This document shows positions 32,268 through 41,282 of a stretch of 64,000 nucleotides of DNA, one piece after another; within the stretch, counting starts at the first letter, position 1, and the number at the start of each line of letters is the position of its first letter. A model generated the notes under the pieces. It was not told where the DNA came from and made no database searches. It saw only the letters and a program-made list of their open reading frames with translations. Position numbers and translations under genes: made by a program. Location: contig NZ_CAIWNQ010000013.1 of NCBI RefSeq assembly GCF_903914075.1, forward strand, positions 1 to 64,000, in the 5' to 3' direction. This DNA is from Ruegeria sp. THAF57 (GTDB lineage: Bacteria; Pseudomonadota; Alphaproteobacteria; Rhodobacterales; Rhodobacteraceae).

Positions 32268-33494
32268 TCAGGCACGCACCCGTTTGACAGCCTTACCATT
32301 TTTCCAGAAACGGTACATCACCTTCAGCGCGGGCCAGACGCCATCGGCCTTGGTCTGCGAGGATTTGCCATGGGCAAGGCGTTCGATCTGCATCGTGTAC
32401 CAGCTGATCTCCATGATCGCCATCTGGTCGATCTTCTTGATCCCCGACCTGATCGGCGCCACGGTCGAGACATAGCTGGGATTACGCATCACATGGGTGG
32501 CAAACATAGGGTCGACGGCAAAGGGCCGCGCCACACCGGCCATGTCGATGGCCCCGCTGGACAACGCCTCGGCAATACCTGCGGCCGAGCGGAACCCGCC
32601 CGTCACCATCAACGGGGTCGAGATTTGGGTTTTGACCTTTTCGGCATATTCCAGGAAATACGCCTCGCGCTTGCGGGTGCTGTCGCGAACCTCACCCTTG
32701 CCCTTGCGGTTGACCGGGTTTTCCCAACTGCCGCCCGACACCTCGATCAGGTCGATCCCCAGCGCGTCCAGCGCCTTGGCGACGTTGATCGAATCCTCTT
32801 CGGTAAAGCCGCCCTTCTGGAAATCGGACGAGTTGATCTTGATGGCGATGTTGAACCCCTTGCCGGTACGCGCACGGGTGCGCTTGTAGATTTCTTCAAC
32901 AAAGCGAAAGCGGTTTTCAAAGCTGCCGCCCCATTTGTCGTCCCGGCGGTTGTGATGGGGCGACAGGAACTGGCCGATCAGATAGCCGTGCGCGCCGTGC
33001 AGTTGCACCCCGGTGAACCCAGCCTGCTCCAGACGGGCGGCGGCCTCGGCGAACTGGTCGATGATGGCTTCGATCTCTGCGTCGTTCAGCGTGCGCGGCG
33101 GCACGAACATGTCGTTCTCAATCGGCACGGCCGACGGTGCCACGGGCGTGTCATTGACCATTTTGGGCGACTGCTTGCCGGGGTGGTTCAACTGCGGCCA
33201 GATATGCGTATTGGTGCGCTTGCCGGTCTCCGCCCATTTGCGCAACAAGTCCATATTGGTCTCCAGCAGCGCATCCACCACCAGAGGCTCGTTCATATGG
33301 CGGCCATCGACCATCATATTGCCGGTGATCAGCAGCCCCGCGCCGCTGTCGGCCCAGACATTGTAGACCGCGATATGATCCTGCGTGACCTTGCCGTCCG
33401 CCGTTGCCAGCGCCTCGTTCATCGACGCTTTGCAGATACGGTTGCGCAGCACTGTGCCCGATCTGAGAGTGAGTTCTTCTGTCATGGCCGCCAT
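32268..33494 (-). CDS. NADH:flavin oxidoreductase (OYE-like)
   Basis: This 408-residue FMN TIM-barrel has QLHGAHGYLIGQFLSPHHNRRDD with the H-x-x-H substrate pair near residue 175. LNHPGKQSP is near 112 and a VTGGFRS phosphate-binding segment near 285. It is longer than the OYE at 28049 and divergent from it in sequence, with a C-terminal tail rich in basic residues. AAGGA precedes the ATG at 33494; a second ATG at 33485 is possible. It lies between a GST and a GFA gene, all leftward. Confidence 0.88.
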   Translation of the reverse strand: MAAMTEELTLRSGTVLRNRICKASMNEALATADGKVTQDHIAVYNVWADSGAGLLITGNMMVDGRHMNEPLVVDALLETNMDLLRKWAETGKRTNTHIWPQLNHPGKQSPKMVNDTPVAPSAVPIENDMFVPPRTLNDAEIEAIIDQFAEAAARLEQAGFTGVQLHGAHGYLIGQFLSPHHNRRDDKWGGSFENRFRFVEEIYKRTRARTGKGFNIAIKINSSDFQKGGFTEEDSINVAKALDALGIDLIEVSGGSWENPVNRKGKGEVRDSTRKREAYFLEYAEKVKTQISTPLMVTGGFRSAAGIAEALSSGAIDMAGVARPFAVDPMFATHVMRNPSYVSTVAPIRSGIKKIDQMAIMEISWYTMQIERLAHGKSSQTKADGVWPALKVMYRFWKNGKAVKRVRA

Positions 33495-33538
33495 TTTCTG
33501 ATCCTTGCCTTTTGTGTTTCTTGTGCGCCCAAGCGCCG

Positions 33539-34150
33539 TTAATCGCCGCCGCCCGCCACGACCGCTCGCTGATAGGCAGGGCGGTCCTGCATCGCCTGTA
33601 CACAGGCGGCCAGTTTCGGAAATTGCGCTGCGCGCCCGCCCCGCATCACGCTGATCGCCGGAAAGCTAAGCATGATGTCCACAGCCGACAGATCATCCAG
33701 CACGAAATGCCCCGAGGGCCGTAGGCTGTCTTCCATGAATTGCAGGTGTTTCACCGTCTCGGACTGAATGCGCGGATGCAGCGGTGCGCCCGCCTCGCCC
33801 AGCAGGCCGACATAGATATGCAGCAACAGCGGCGTCATGACCGAGCCTTCGGCGAAATGCATCAGCTCCAGATGCTCCAGATAGGCCGCGCTGTCTGAGG
33901 GCGGCACCATCTGGGGACCGAACCGCGCGCACAGATACTCGACAATCGCGCCGGATTCACCAAGACGCTGGCCGTCCACCTCGATCACCGGGGCCTTGCC
34001 CAGCGGATGCACATCCAGCAGCTCTGGCGGGGCCAGCCGGGTCTGCGCGTCGCGCTCATAGCGCACAACCTCATAGGGTTGGCCCAGTTCCTCAAGCAGC
34101 CACAAGATACGCAATGAACGTGATTGCGCGAGGTGGTGAACTTTGATCAT
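33539..34150 (-). CDS. Glutathione S-transferase family protein
   Basis: This 203-residue cytosolic-type GST has an N-terminal thioredoxin-like domain (VHHLAQSRSLRILWLLEELG; HPLGKAPVIEVDGQRLGESGAIVEYL) and an all-helical C-terminal domain. The first-strand residues HHLAQSRS place a Ser near the glutathione-activating position. It heads the GST-OYE-GFA run and fits a role in conjugating electrophiles. Confidence 0.9.
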   Translation of the reverse strand: MIKVHHLAQSRSLRILWLLEELGQPYEVVRYERDAQTRLAPPELLDVHPLGKAPVIEVDGQRLGESGAIVEYLCARFGPQMVPPSDSAAYLEHLELMHFAEGSVMTPLLLHIYVGLLGEAGAPLHPRIQSETVKHLQFMEDSLRPSGHFVLDDLSAVDIMLSFPAISVMRGGRAAQFPKLAACVQAMQDRPAYQRAVVAGGGD

Positions 34151-34192
34151 GTTTTCTGCCTCATTTCTAGTGAACTGCCCCAGTCTCGGGTC

Positions 34193-34227
34193 CGGGCGGG
34201 CTAGGACATTCTGTCCGCGCCCGCCCG
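34193..34227. other. Strong two-part hairpin between BASS and GST genes
   Basis: CGGGCGGGC (34193-34201) pairs with GCCCGCCCG (34219-34227). Inside it GGACA pairs with TGTCC around a TTC loop, separated by a 2x2 internal loop. No U-tract follows. It lies in the 90-base gap between two leftward genes and could attenuate transcription or stabilise an mRNA end. Confidence 0.5.
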
Positions 34228-34240
34228 TTGCGCGCCCGGT

Positions 34241-35131
34241 CTATTCCGCGGGCACCGACCGCCTGTCGGCATCCGTAAAGCGGAACAGGAAGATGAACGA
34301 GATCGCCACCAGATACATCGTCACCGAATACATCGCCGAGGGCATCGCCAGTTCATTGCTGGTAGCCGAGATACCGCCCATCAGAACCGTGGCCAGTGTG
34401 ATCCCCAGCGGCGAGTTCTGAATGCTGGCTTCGACCCCAACCGTCTTGCCTTCGCGACCTGTCAGGCCGAACGCACGGCTGAGGATCAAACCAACCAGCA
34501 TCATGCCGATGGGCAGGATGAACAGGCTGGGCCCGAGGACCGGCATCAGCTCAACGATAATCGCGCGGTTGCCGTAGAAAACACCGCCCACGATGACGAC
34601 CCAGAAAATGATCGCGATGATCTCAACCGGGCGTTCGATGGCAATCGCCAGTTTCGGCAGGAAATGGCGCACCAAAACACCCAGCGTCACCGGCACCGTG
34701 GTCAGCAGGAATGTGAAGAACGCAATATCAATAAATGAGAAATCTGGCGCGGCCTCACCCATGAAATGCAGCACCGCCCACGTCACCAGCGGCGGCACTG
34801 TGATAAAAGACAGCACGCTGACCACCGCCGTCAGCGACACCGACATCGCCACATCGCCGCAGGACAGCTTGGTGATGATGTTGCTGGTCACGCCGCCGGG
34901 GCAAAAGCTTAGGATCATAAGACCCGCAGCCATGATCGGGGGCAGGTTCAGCAGGGTTGCCACGGCAAACGCCATCAGCGGCAGGATCACCACCTGACAA
35001 ACCGCCCCCACGGCAAAGGCCGTCTTGCGCGAAAACACGCGCTGGAAATCGGCGATGCTCAGCCCCAGTCCCAGCGAAAACATGATAAAGGCCTGCGCGG
35101 TCGGGATGACCACATTGATTGCAAAATCCAC
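34241..35131 (-). CDS. BASS-family (bile acid:Na+ symporter-like) transporter
   Basis: This 296-residue membrane protein has about nine to ten helices. The BASS signature MILSFCPGGVTSNIITKLSCGDVAMSVSLTAV crosses residues 73-104. The start is GTG at 35131 with GGGAGG upstream. The family moves sodium with bile acids, pantoate, pyruvate or other organic anions, so the substrate is not fixed. It follows a large acyl-CoA synthetase by 59 bases on the same strand, which suggests uptake of an acid that the synthetase activates. Confidence 0.9.
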   Translation of the reverse strand: MDFAINVVIPTAQAFIMFSLGLGLSIADFQRVFSRKTAFAVGAVCQVVILPLMAFAVATLLNLPPIMAAGLMILSFCPGGVTSNIITKLSCGDVAMSVSLTAVVSVLSFITVPPLVTWAVLHFMGEAAPDFSFIDIAFFTFLLTTVPVTLGVLVRHFLPKLAIAIERPVEIIAIIFWVVIVGGVFYGNRAIIVELMPVLGPSLFILPIGMMLVGLILSRAFGLTGREGKTVGVEASIQNSPLGITLATVLMGGISATSNELAMPSAMYSVTMYLVAISFIFLFRFTDADRRSVPAE

Positions 35132-35190
35132 GAACTTCCTCCCGTTTTTGATTTTGGTGGCCCGCCTCCTCAGTACGGGCCGGTTCTGAG

Positions 35191-37122
35191 TCAGTCGATG
35201 AAATCGACGTTAAAGGTGTAGCGGCCAAGCAAGTGGCGCATATCATCGGTTCCACAGTGCACGCGCAGCCGTGCGACGATGCCACGTTTGGCATCCTGCA
35301 CGACCTCAAGGGTTTCGATCTCATGACCTGCGGCTTTGGCCTCGGCGCGGATCGTGCGCTCGACCTCCATCATGTTCAGTGTGACCTTGTGGATCTTGCC
35401 CACAGCCGTAACGGGCAGCTCCTCTAGCCGGATGAGTTCTTTGGGCACGGCGGCGCGTTCAGGCACATGCTGGTGCGCAAAGTCGAACAGCTCCTGCGTC
35501 GGGATGTCGTCACCCTGAAAATACAGCACCGGCAGTTCCCCGGCCTTGACATCGGGCCGCCCGACCGCCGCCGCCATGGTGATGCCGGGATGGGCGTGCA
35601 TGGCCTCTTCGATGATCTTGGGGTCGATATTGTGGCCGCCGCGAATGATCAGCTCTTTCTTGCGGCCGGTCATCCAGAAATAGCCATCCGCATCCTGCCG
35701 CGCCAGATCGCCGGTGTTGAACCAGCGCTGGCCGCCCTGTTCCAGGAAAATCCCCGTATTCTGACTGTCGATCAGATAGCCCTCGAACACGTTGGGCCCC
35801 GAGATCATAATCACGCCGACCTCATCCGTTTCGGCCCAGCGGACAAACTCATCCCGGTCGTCGAAAATGGCGCAGCGCATGTCCTGATGCGGCAGGTGCA
35901 ACCCGATGGAGCCGATCCGCCGCCGGTCAGGATGCGTCGGGTTCAGGGACGAGGCCACGGCCCCCTCGGTCAGCCCATACCCTTCGACAATCGGCACGCC
36001 GGTCTTTTCGACAAATTCGTTAAACAGCTCGACCGGCATGGGTGCCGCGCCGCAGGCCCCGAATACAAGCGAGCTGATGTCCAGCCCCTCGCGCGGCACC
36101 TCAAGCAGGGCCGAATAGACGGTGGGCACCCCCGAGAACGTGGCCACCTTGTAGCGATCCACGACGCGCCAGAAATTCGCCACCACCCCGTCGCCGCGAT
36201 AGCCCTGCGGCGTAGCCAGCACCACATGCGCCCCGTTCATGAAGGCCAGCAGCCCGGTGATCAGAATGGCGTTTGAATGAAACAGCGGCAGCCCGCAGAA
36301 CACAGCCCGGCCCGGTGTGGCCACCTGCGGGTTGAATTGCGCAGCCGACCAGCAATCGAACACCTCGGACCGATGGGTGCGCCGCGCGATCTTGGGCAAG
36401 CCGGTGGTGCCTCCGGTACACAACATGGTCGAGATATCGCCGGGCGCGGGCGGCGCGAATTCCAGCCCGTCGGATTTCGCCCCCGCGATCAAAGACGGAA
36501 AGCGGATCACAGGCAGTTTGCGCCCACCCACGCGTAGCGATCCGGCGCGCAGCTTGCCCAGCGTGCCGAACACTTTGGCCGCCGCACCATCCATCCAGTC
36601 AAACACCGAGCAGGTCACGACATGCTGAATGCTGGGCACCGAATCCAGCGCCTGCACGCATTTCTCCCACAGGTCGGTCTTGGGTGTTTTTTCCAGCGTC
36701 ACCAGCACCTTGGTATTGGCCGAACGCAGCAGATCCGCGATCTGGTCTGCCTCAAGCAGCGGGTTGATCGCCAGCACCTGACCGGCGGCAGAGCCGCCCC
36801 AGATGACAAAATGCGTCTCGGGCAGGTTCGGCAGCACATAGGCCACCACGTCGTCCCGGCCAATCCCCAGCCGCCGCAGAGCATTGGCCGTTTGTGTTAC
36901 CTTGGCCAGCAGATCGGCATATGTCACCACCTTGGGCCGCGCGAAATCCCTGGCCGACACAAAAAAGCTGATCGCCGGTGCGGCCGGATTGATCGCCGCG
37001 CCCTTCTGCAAGGCGGCAAATGTCGTCGCGGGCATGTCTTGCGCCGCAAGTGGGGTCTGTTCGAACGCCTGAATATCCGACAGGGTTTTGAACCCTGCTG
37101 CGTCTGTGACCATATCTTTCAT
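35191..37122 (-). CDS. Acyl-CoA synthetase (large AMP-binding enzyme, copy 1)
   Basis: This 643-residue adenylate-forming ligase has its P-loop at TMLCTGGTTGLPKIARRTH near residue 242, VEGYGLTEGAVASS near 385, NTGDLARQDADGYFWMTGR near 479 and the C-terminal Lys in VTAVGKIHKVTL. It is longer than most ligases because of an N-terminal ~45-residue lead and an insertion before the P-loop. A related protein lies at 43622-45514, with shared segments such as NPLLEADQI and EALDSVPS-like stretches. The likely substrate is a bulky or cyclic carboxylic acid, judged only from its neighbours (BASS, GMC oxidase). Confidence 0.87.
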   Translation of the reverse strand: MKDMVTDAAGFKTLSDIQAFEQTPLAAQDMPATTFAALQKGAAINPAAPAISFFVSARDFARPKVVTYADLLAKVTQTANALRRLGIGRDDVVAYVLPNLPETHFVIWGGSAAGQVLAINPLLEADQIADLLRSANTKVLVTLEKTPKTDLWEKCVQALDSVPSIQHVVTCSVFDWMDGAAAKVFGTLGKLRAGSLRVGGRKLPVIRFPSLIAGAKSDGLEFAPPAPGDISTMLCTGGTTGLPKIARRTHRSEVFDCWSAAQFNPQVATPGRAVFCGLPLFHSNAILITGLLAFMNGAHVVLATPQGYRGDGVVANFWRVVDRYKVATFSGVPTVYSALLEVPREGLDISSLVFGACGAAPMPVELFNEFVEKTGVPIVEGYGLTEGAVASSLNPTHPDRRRIGSIGLHLPHQDMRCAIFDDRDEFVRWAETDEVGVIMISGPNVFEGYLIDSQNTGIFLEQGGQRWFNTGDLARQDADGYFWMTGRKKELIIRGGHNIDPKIIEEAMHAHPGITMAAAVGRPDVKAGELPVLYFQGDDIPTQELFDFAHQHVPERAAVPKELIRLEELPVTAVGKIHKVTLNMMEVERTIRAEAKAAGHEIETLEVVQDAKRGIVARLRVHCGTDDMRHLLGRYTFNVDFID

Positions 37123-37153
37123 GCTCCTCCTCCCTTAACGTCCCATGCGCGCG

Positions 37154-38806
37154 TCAGGCGTTTACTTTTTGGGTCTTCACCTGAACCGTTTCAGGTTCAG
37201 GTACAGGCTGATTTTCGATCTGGCGCACATCGCGCTGCCCGTTTGCGGGGATCTTGCTCATGGCGTGTTCCGCCAGCGCCGTGATGCTAAGCGACGGGTT
37301 CACACCCGGATTAGCCGAGATCGCCGAACCGTCGCAGACCAGCATATTGGCATAGTTGAAAACCCGGTTTTCGCTGTCGATCACGCCCGAGTCCGCGTCG
37401 GCCCCGATCACTGAACCGCCCAGAATATGCGCGGTGGACGGTGCGCCCAGAACCACCTCGGTAAAGCCGCGCATAGCCTTGCCGCCGACCAACTTTTCCA
37501 TCCGGCGGGTCAATTCGTTGGCCTCAGGCAGGTCAGCGGTGGGTGCGGTCTGATGAGGTTCGATCTTTGTGGCCAACCGACCAAACCGACCGCGTTTCAG
37601 CGTTACCGCGCTGTCCAGATGCTGCATGAACAACAAGATCACCGTACGCCCGCCAAAATCGCGGGTGAACATGGCACGCATCATGTTGACCGGGTCGCGC
37701 AGCACATAGCCCGCAAGCGATTTCATCCGCGCGGCAAAGCTTTTGCCGGTGGCCATGGGCAGCGCCAAAAACCGCCACAGCCCCGACTTCGGACCCAGCA
37801 CAACGGGTTCCAGATGGCTATGCTCATCAGGATGCAGGATCGAGCCGATGGCGACCCCTTCGTTGAACCCCGGATTGTCGCCGGTCGCGGTCACGGTGGA
37901 CAGCGATTCATTGTTTGTGCGCACATCGTGGCCAAGCATCCGCGACAGGCGCGGCAACGATCCTTTGTCGCGCAACTTCAGTAGCAGCGGCACCGTGCCC
38001 ATCACCCCGCCCGAGAACACGACGCCCCCGGCCCGGAATACGCGCGCCCTGCCCAGCAAGGTGCGCGTTGCGATGAAATAGCCCTGACTGCCATCCGGCA
38101 GACCGGCGGGCCGGACATCCGTCACCTCGGTGTCGGGCAATACCGTGGCCCCCAGCTTCTCAGCCAGATAGAGATAGTTTTTATCCAGTGAATTCTTGGC
38201 ATTATACCGACAGCCGGTCATGCAATCGCCGCATTGGATACAACCGCGCCGCATCGGGCCTTCACCGTCAAAGAACGGATCAGCAACCGGCGCGCCGGCC
38301 TGTTTCGCATCCCCAAAGAAAATACCCACATCCGTCGCACGAAAGGCATCCTCGCGCCCGATATCGCGGGCCAGATCGCGCAAGGCATTGTCGGCCGAGG
38401 TCAGCGTCGGGTTCCGCGTTGCCCCCAACATGCGTTGCGCCGTACGGTAATGGGGGGCGAGCGCTGTTTTCCAATCCCGCAGTCCCGCCCATGAGCCTGT
38501 GTCATAAAACCCGTCCTTTGGCATCGGCAGCGTCGCGGCATAAACCAGCGATCCGCCGCCCACACCCACGCCCGACATGACGGCCACGTGGCGCAGAAAG
38601 GTCAGCTTCATGATCCCGCGCATCCCCAAACGGGGCAACCAAAGCCATCGGCCGGGGCGCGTTGTGCCTTCGGAAAAGTCCGTCTCGGTATACCGGCGCC
38701 CCTTTTCAACGACCAGAACGCGGTATCCCTTTTGGCTCAGCCTGTAGGCACTGACCGAACCGCCAAAGCCGCTGCCGACGATGATATAATCGTAGGTATC
38801 AGTCAT
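37154..38806 (-). CDS. GMC/cholesterol-oxidase-type FAD oxidoreductase
   Basis: This 550-residue flavoprotein starts with YIIVGSGFGGSVSAYRL (FAD Rossmann motif, residues 8-24) and has GVGVGGGSLVYA at 79-90. The cysteine cluster CIQCGDCMTGC at 189-199 is seen in cholesterol-oxidase-like GMC proteins. The C-terminus has GVNPSLSITALAEHAM. There is no signal peptide. The ATG at 38806 overlaps the aldehyde dehydrogenase stop as ATGA; the open frame beyond is antisense-like. It likely oxidises a ring or side-chain alcohol, with the next gene oxidising the aldehyde. Confidence 0.85.
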   Translation of the reverse strand: MTDTYDYIIVGSGFGGSVSAYRLSQKGYRVLVVEKGRRYTETDFSEGTTRPGRWLWLPRLGMRGIMKLTFLRHVAVMSGVGVGGGSLVYAATLPMPKDGFYDTGSWAGLRDWKTALAPHYRTAQRMLGATRNPTLTSADNALRDLARDIGREDAFRATDVGIFFGDAKQAGAPVADPFFDGEGPMRRGCIQCGDCMTGCRYNAKNSLDKNYLYLAEKLGATVLPDTEVTDVRPAGLPDGSQGYFIATRTLLGRARVFRAGGVVFSGGVMGTVPLLLKLRDKGSLPRLSRMLGHDVRTNNESLSTVTATGDNPGFNEGVAIGSILHPDEHSHLEPVVLGPKSGLWRFLALPMATGKSFAARMKSLAGYVLRDPVNMMRAMFTRDFGGRTVILLFMQHLDSAVTLKRGRFGRLATKIEPHQTAPTADLPEANELTRRMEKLVGGKAMRGFTEVVLGAPSTAHILGGSVIGADADSGVIDSENRVFNYANMLVCDGSAISANPGVNPSLSITALAEHAMSKIPANGQRDVRQIENQPVPEPETVQVKTQKVNA

Positions 38807-40272
38807 GATCCGGGTCCGATACGCCGACGGCGGAAACGCAACGCCTGCATCTTGCGCAGGGCGTTGAACATGAAGTTGTCCCATGGCGGCGCCACAAAAG
38901 CGGTGGCGTTGATCCGGCCCTTGCGCACCACGCCCTTTGCCTTTGAGAAATTGCGGAACCCTTCTTTGCCATGATAGTGCCCCATCCCAGAAGGTCCGAT
39001 GCCGCCAAAGGGAATATCGTCGGCCATCACGTGACTCATGGTGTCGTTCACGCAAGCGCCACCGGAATGGGTACGGGCCAGCACGTCATCTGCGCGCTTT
39101 TTATCCCAATCAAAATAATACAACGCCAGCGGGCGCGGGCGCGCATTCACATAGGCAATCGCCTCCTCAATCGTGTCATAGGGGATCACGGGCAGGATCG
39201 GGCCAAAGATCTCTTCGCGCAGAACCAGCATGTCGTCGGTGGCCCCCAGAACCAAGGTCATCGGCATCTTGCGGGTGTTGCCCAGGTCTTCGGCCTGTGG
39301 GTTGATGGTGATCAGTTCGGCCCCCTTGTCGGTGGCGTCTTTCAGATACCCATCCAGCCGGGTCTTTTGTCGGTCAGTGATGATTGCGGTAAAATCGCCA
39401 TTGTCGCGCAGGGACGGATAGGCCCCGCGCATGGTGTCCGCGAAGTCGCTGCAAAACGCGTTCACCTGATCGCGCGGGCACAGGATGTAGTCGGGCGACA
39501 CGCAAACCTGCCCCGCATTGATCCCCTTGCCGAATGCAATGCGGCTGGCAGCCTCGGCGATCGGGAAATCGGGGTGGATAATCACCGGGGACTTACCGCC
39601 CAGTTCCAGCGTGACCGGCGTCAGGTTTTCGGCGGCGGCCTTCATCACGATCTTGCCGACCTGGGTCGAGCCGGTAAACACCAGATGATCAAAGGGCAGC
39701 TTGGTGAATTCGCTTGCCACCTCGACCCCGCCGGTGACCACTGTGACCTCATCCGCGGAATAAATTTCCGCGATGATCTCGCGAAGCAGATCGCCCGAGG
39801 CGGGGGCGAATTCCGACGCTTTCAGCATCGCTCGGTTGCCCGCCGCAAGGGCACCGACCAAAGGCGACAGGGCCAGAAAAATCGGAAAGTTCCACGGCAC
39901 CACGATGCCCACCACGCCCACGGGCTGATACTGCACCTCGATCCGTGCGGGCATCAGCGTCAGGGGCGCATGGCGGCGTTGCGGCTTCATCAGGCCGCGC
40001 AACCGTTTGCGGTAATAAGCGATCCCATCCAACAGCGGCATGATCTCGGCCAATTCAGTTTCGGCCTCGGCTCGGTTCGAGAAATCCTGACTGACCGCCG
40101 CGATGATCCGCGCCCTGTTGTCCAGCAGCGCGTTGTGCAGCTTATCCAGACGCCGGATACGCGTGGCGTGATCCGGTGCGGGGTCGGCCAGATAGGCCTG
40201 TTTCTGCGCGATCAGGATGGACTCGAGATCCGGCATTTCGGCTGCGACCGGTTTGAGATGAGATTCCTGCAT
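38803..40272 (-). CDS. Aldehyde dehydrogenase, coniferyl-aldehyde-dehydrogenase-like
   Basis: This 489-residue NAD(P)-dependent aldehyde dehydrogenase has VPWNFPIFLALSPLVGALAAGN near residue 125, the general base Glu in LELGGKSPV near 223 and the nucleophile Cys in GINAGQVCVSPDY near 257. Its C-terminal stretch (HYHGKEGFRNFSKAKGV) resembles class-3/coniferyl aldehyde dehydrogenases, often membrane-associated. The start at 40272 has GGAGGG five bases before it. It is coupled to the GMC oxidoreductase, suggesting a two-step oxidation of alcohol to acid. Confidence 0.88.
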   Translation of the reverse strand: MQESHLKPVAAEMPDLESILIAQKQAYLADPAPDHATRIRRLDKLHNALLDNRARIIAAVSQDFSNRAEAETELAEIMPLLDGIAYYRKRLRGLMKPQRRHAPLTLMPARIEVQYQPVGVVGIVVPWNFPIFLALSPLVGALAAGNRAMLKASEFAPASGDLLREIIAEIYSADEVTVVTGGVEVASEFTKLPFDHLVFTGSTQVGKIVMKAAAENLTPVTLELGGKSPVIIHPDFPIAEAASRIAFGKGINAGQVCVSPDYILCPRDQVNAFCSDFADTMRGAYPSLRDNGDFTAIITDRQKTRLDGYLKDATDKGAELITINPQAEDLGNTRKMPMTLVLGATDDMLVLREEIFGPILPVIPYDTIEEAIAYVNARPRPLALYYFDWDKKRADDVLARTHSGGACVNDTMSHVMADDIPFGGIGPSGMGHYHGKEGFRNFSKAKGVVRKGRINATAFVAPPWDNFMFNALRKMQALRFRRRRIGPGS

Positions 40273-40301
40273 AACACCCTCCGTTTCGTACGACGTCCGT
40301 T

Positions 40302-40718
40302 TCAGGCCGACGCGATCCCCATTTCGGCATGGACCGCATTCTTGCGTTCCAACCATCCCGCCTCTTCGCCGGGCGGCGGCAGGATCATACCGCCTTCGAC
40401 AACCCAATGCGGTTCAACCCCAATCAACTTGACGAACACCCGCGCTTGCTCCAGCCCAGCAGCCTCGGCCACGCGGCGATGCATGTCGGCTTGCAACCGT
40501 TGGTACAGGTCCGCGTTCCGGTCACCGCCCATACGAACATTGCCGTTCAGGCCCAGCACAGCCCCCCGGCGCATGTGATAGCCGGTCATGAAGATCACAT
40601 TGACGAATTCCGTCGGCGCACCGGTCAGCCCGCAATGCACATCGGTGATGACCTGCGCGATGTCGAACCGCATCTGTTCCGGCAGGGGTTTGCGCGTCGC
40701 AATTGTGTATAAAGGCAT
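40302..40718 (-). CDS. Tautomerase-superfamily protein (cis-CaaD-like)
   Basis: This 138-residue protein begins Met-Pro-Leu-Tyr, so processing would expose the catalytic Pro1 of the 4-oxalocrotonate tautomerase superfamily. ITDVHCGLTG near 24 and WVVEGGMILPPPGEEAGW near 105 match the cis-3-chloroacrylic acid dehalogenase (cis-CaaD) type, keeping the His and Glu positions and one Arg (GDRNADL). The second catalytic Arg (aligned Gly) and the Tyr (aligned Lys) appear to be replaced. It is therefore probably a tautomerase or decarboxylase rather than a dehalogenase. Confidence 0.75.
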   Translation of the reverse strand: MPLYTIATRKPLPEQMRFDIAQVITDVHCGLTGAPTEFVNVIFMTGYHMRRGAVLGLNGNVRMGGDRNADLYQRLQADMHRRVAEAAGLEQARVFVKLIGVEPHWVVEGGMILPPPGEEAGWLERKNAVHAEMGIASA

Positions 40719-40730
40719 GGCTAAACCCCC

Positions 40731-41180
40731 CTATTGATTAAACTGAGTGATCATGACCCCATGGCGCGCCTTGGACAGCATCGCCCGCGTCAGGGTCTTG
40801 GTAAGAAAACTGATCCGGCCATAGGCCGAGAACCGTTCGAAATTGGCCTTGAAAATCTCGCGGTACCGCGATTGGTCGAACGCGCCGAATGATGTCTGGT
40901 CAGGGTGCTGCCCCGTCACCTTGCGCCAACTGCGGTCCAGCGTTTCAAGGAAATGCTGGCGCTGATCCTCGGGCAGGCCGTCCGGCACTTCCATCGTCAC
41001 ATTGGACGAGCGCGACCATTCCCGGTCGGTGATCGTGTGATGCGTCGCCGCGACATTCCACAGAACCGTCAGCTTGTGCGGGCCGATATGCTGGGCGTAA
41101 TGCTGACGCAGCATCGCCTCAAGCTCTTTGATCTGGTCCAGAGTGATCTGGCCTTCCTGAATGGCAATTAGTGATCTCAT
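40731..41180 (-). CDS. Protein of unknown function, first gene of the GMC/ALDH operon
   Basis: This 149-residue soluble protein is one I do not recognise. It has helices at about 14-32 (DQIKELEAMLRQHYAQHI) and 70-95, a THHTITDREWSRSSNV loop and a basic C-terminus. The segment EVPDGLPEDQRQHFLETLDRSWRKVTGQ is enriched in charged residues. A strong ribosome site (GGAGGGAGGA) precedes the ATG. It is followed after twelve bases by the tautomerase-like gene and shares its size class, so it may be a diverged subunit, but I see no Pro1. It is divergent from the AraC-type regulator. Confidence 0.7.
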   Translation of the reverse strand: MRSLIAIQEGQITLDQIKELEAMLRQHYAQHIGPHKLTVLWNVAATHHTITDREWSRSSNVTMEVPDGLPEDQRQHFLETLDRSWRKVTGQHPDQTSFGAFDQSRYREIFKANFERFSAYGRISFLTKTLTRAMLSKARHGVMITQFNQ

Positions 41181-41282
41181 CGTTGTCCTCCCTCCGTCAA
41201 TATCGTGCGAGGGGACGGATATGTGGATGACAAGTTCGGACGAATTTTTGACATTTCCGGCCAGTTTGCGTAATATTCAAGC

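Noticed and set aside
38971-40578. Long + strand open frame opposite the aldehyde dehydrogenase
   Set aside because: The reverse strand carries the catalytic Cys and Glu motifs of aldehyde dehydrogenase; the + frame is compositionally a shadow.
40302-40718. Naming the tautomerase-like gene a haloacrylate dehalogenase
   Set aside because: Two residues essential for dehalogenation appear replaced.
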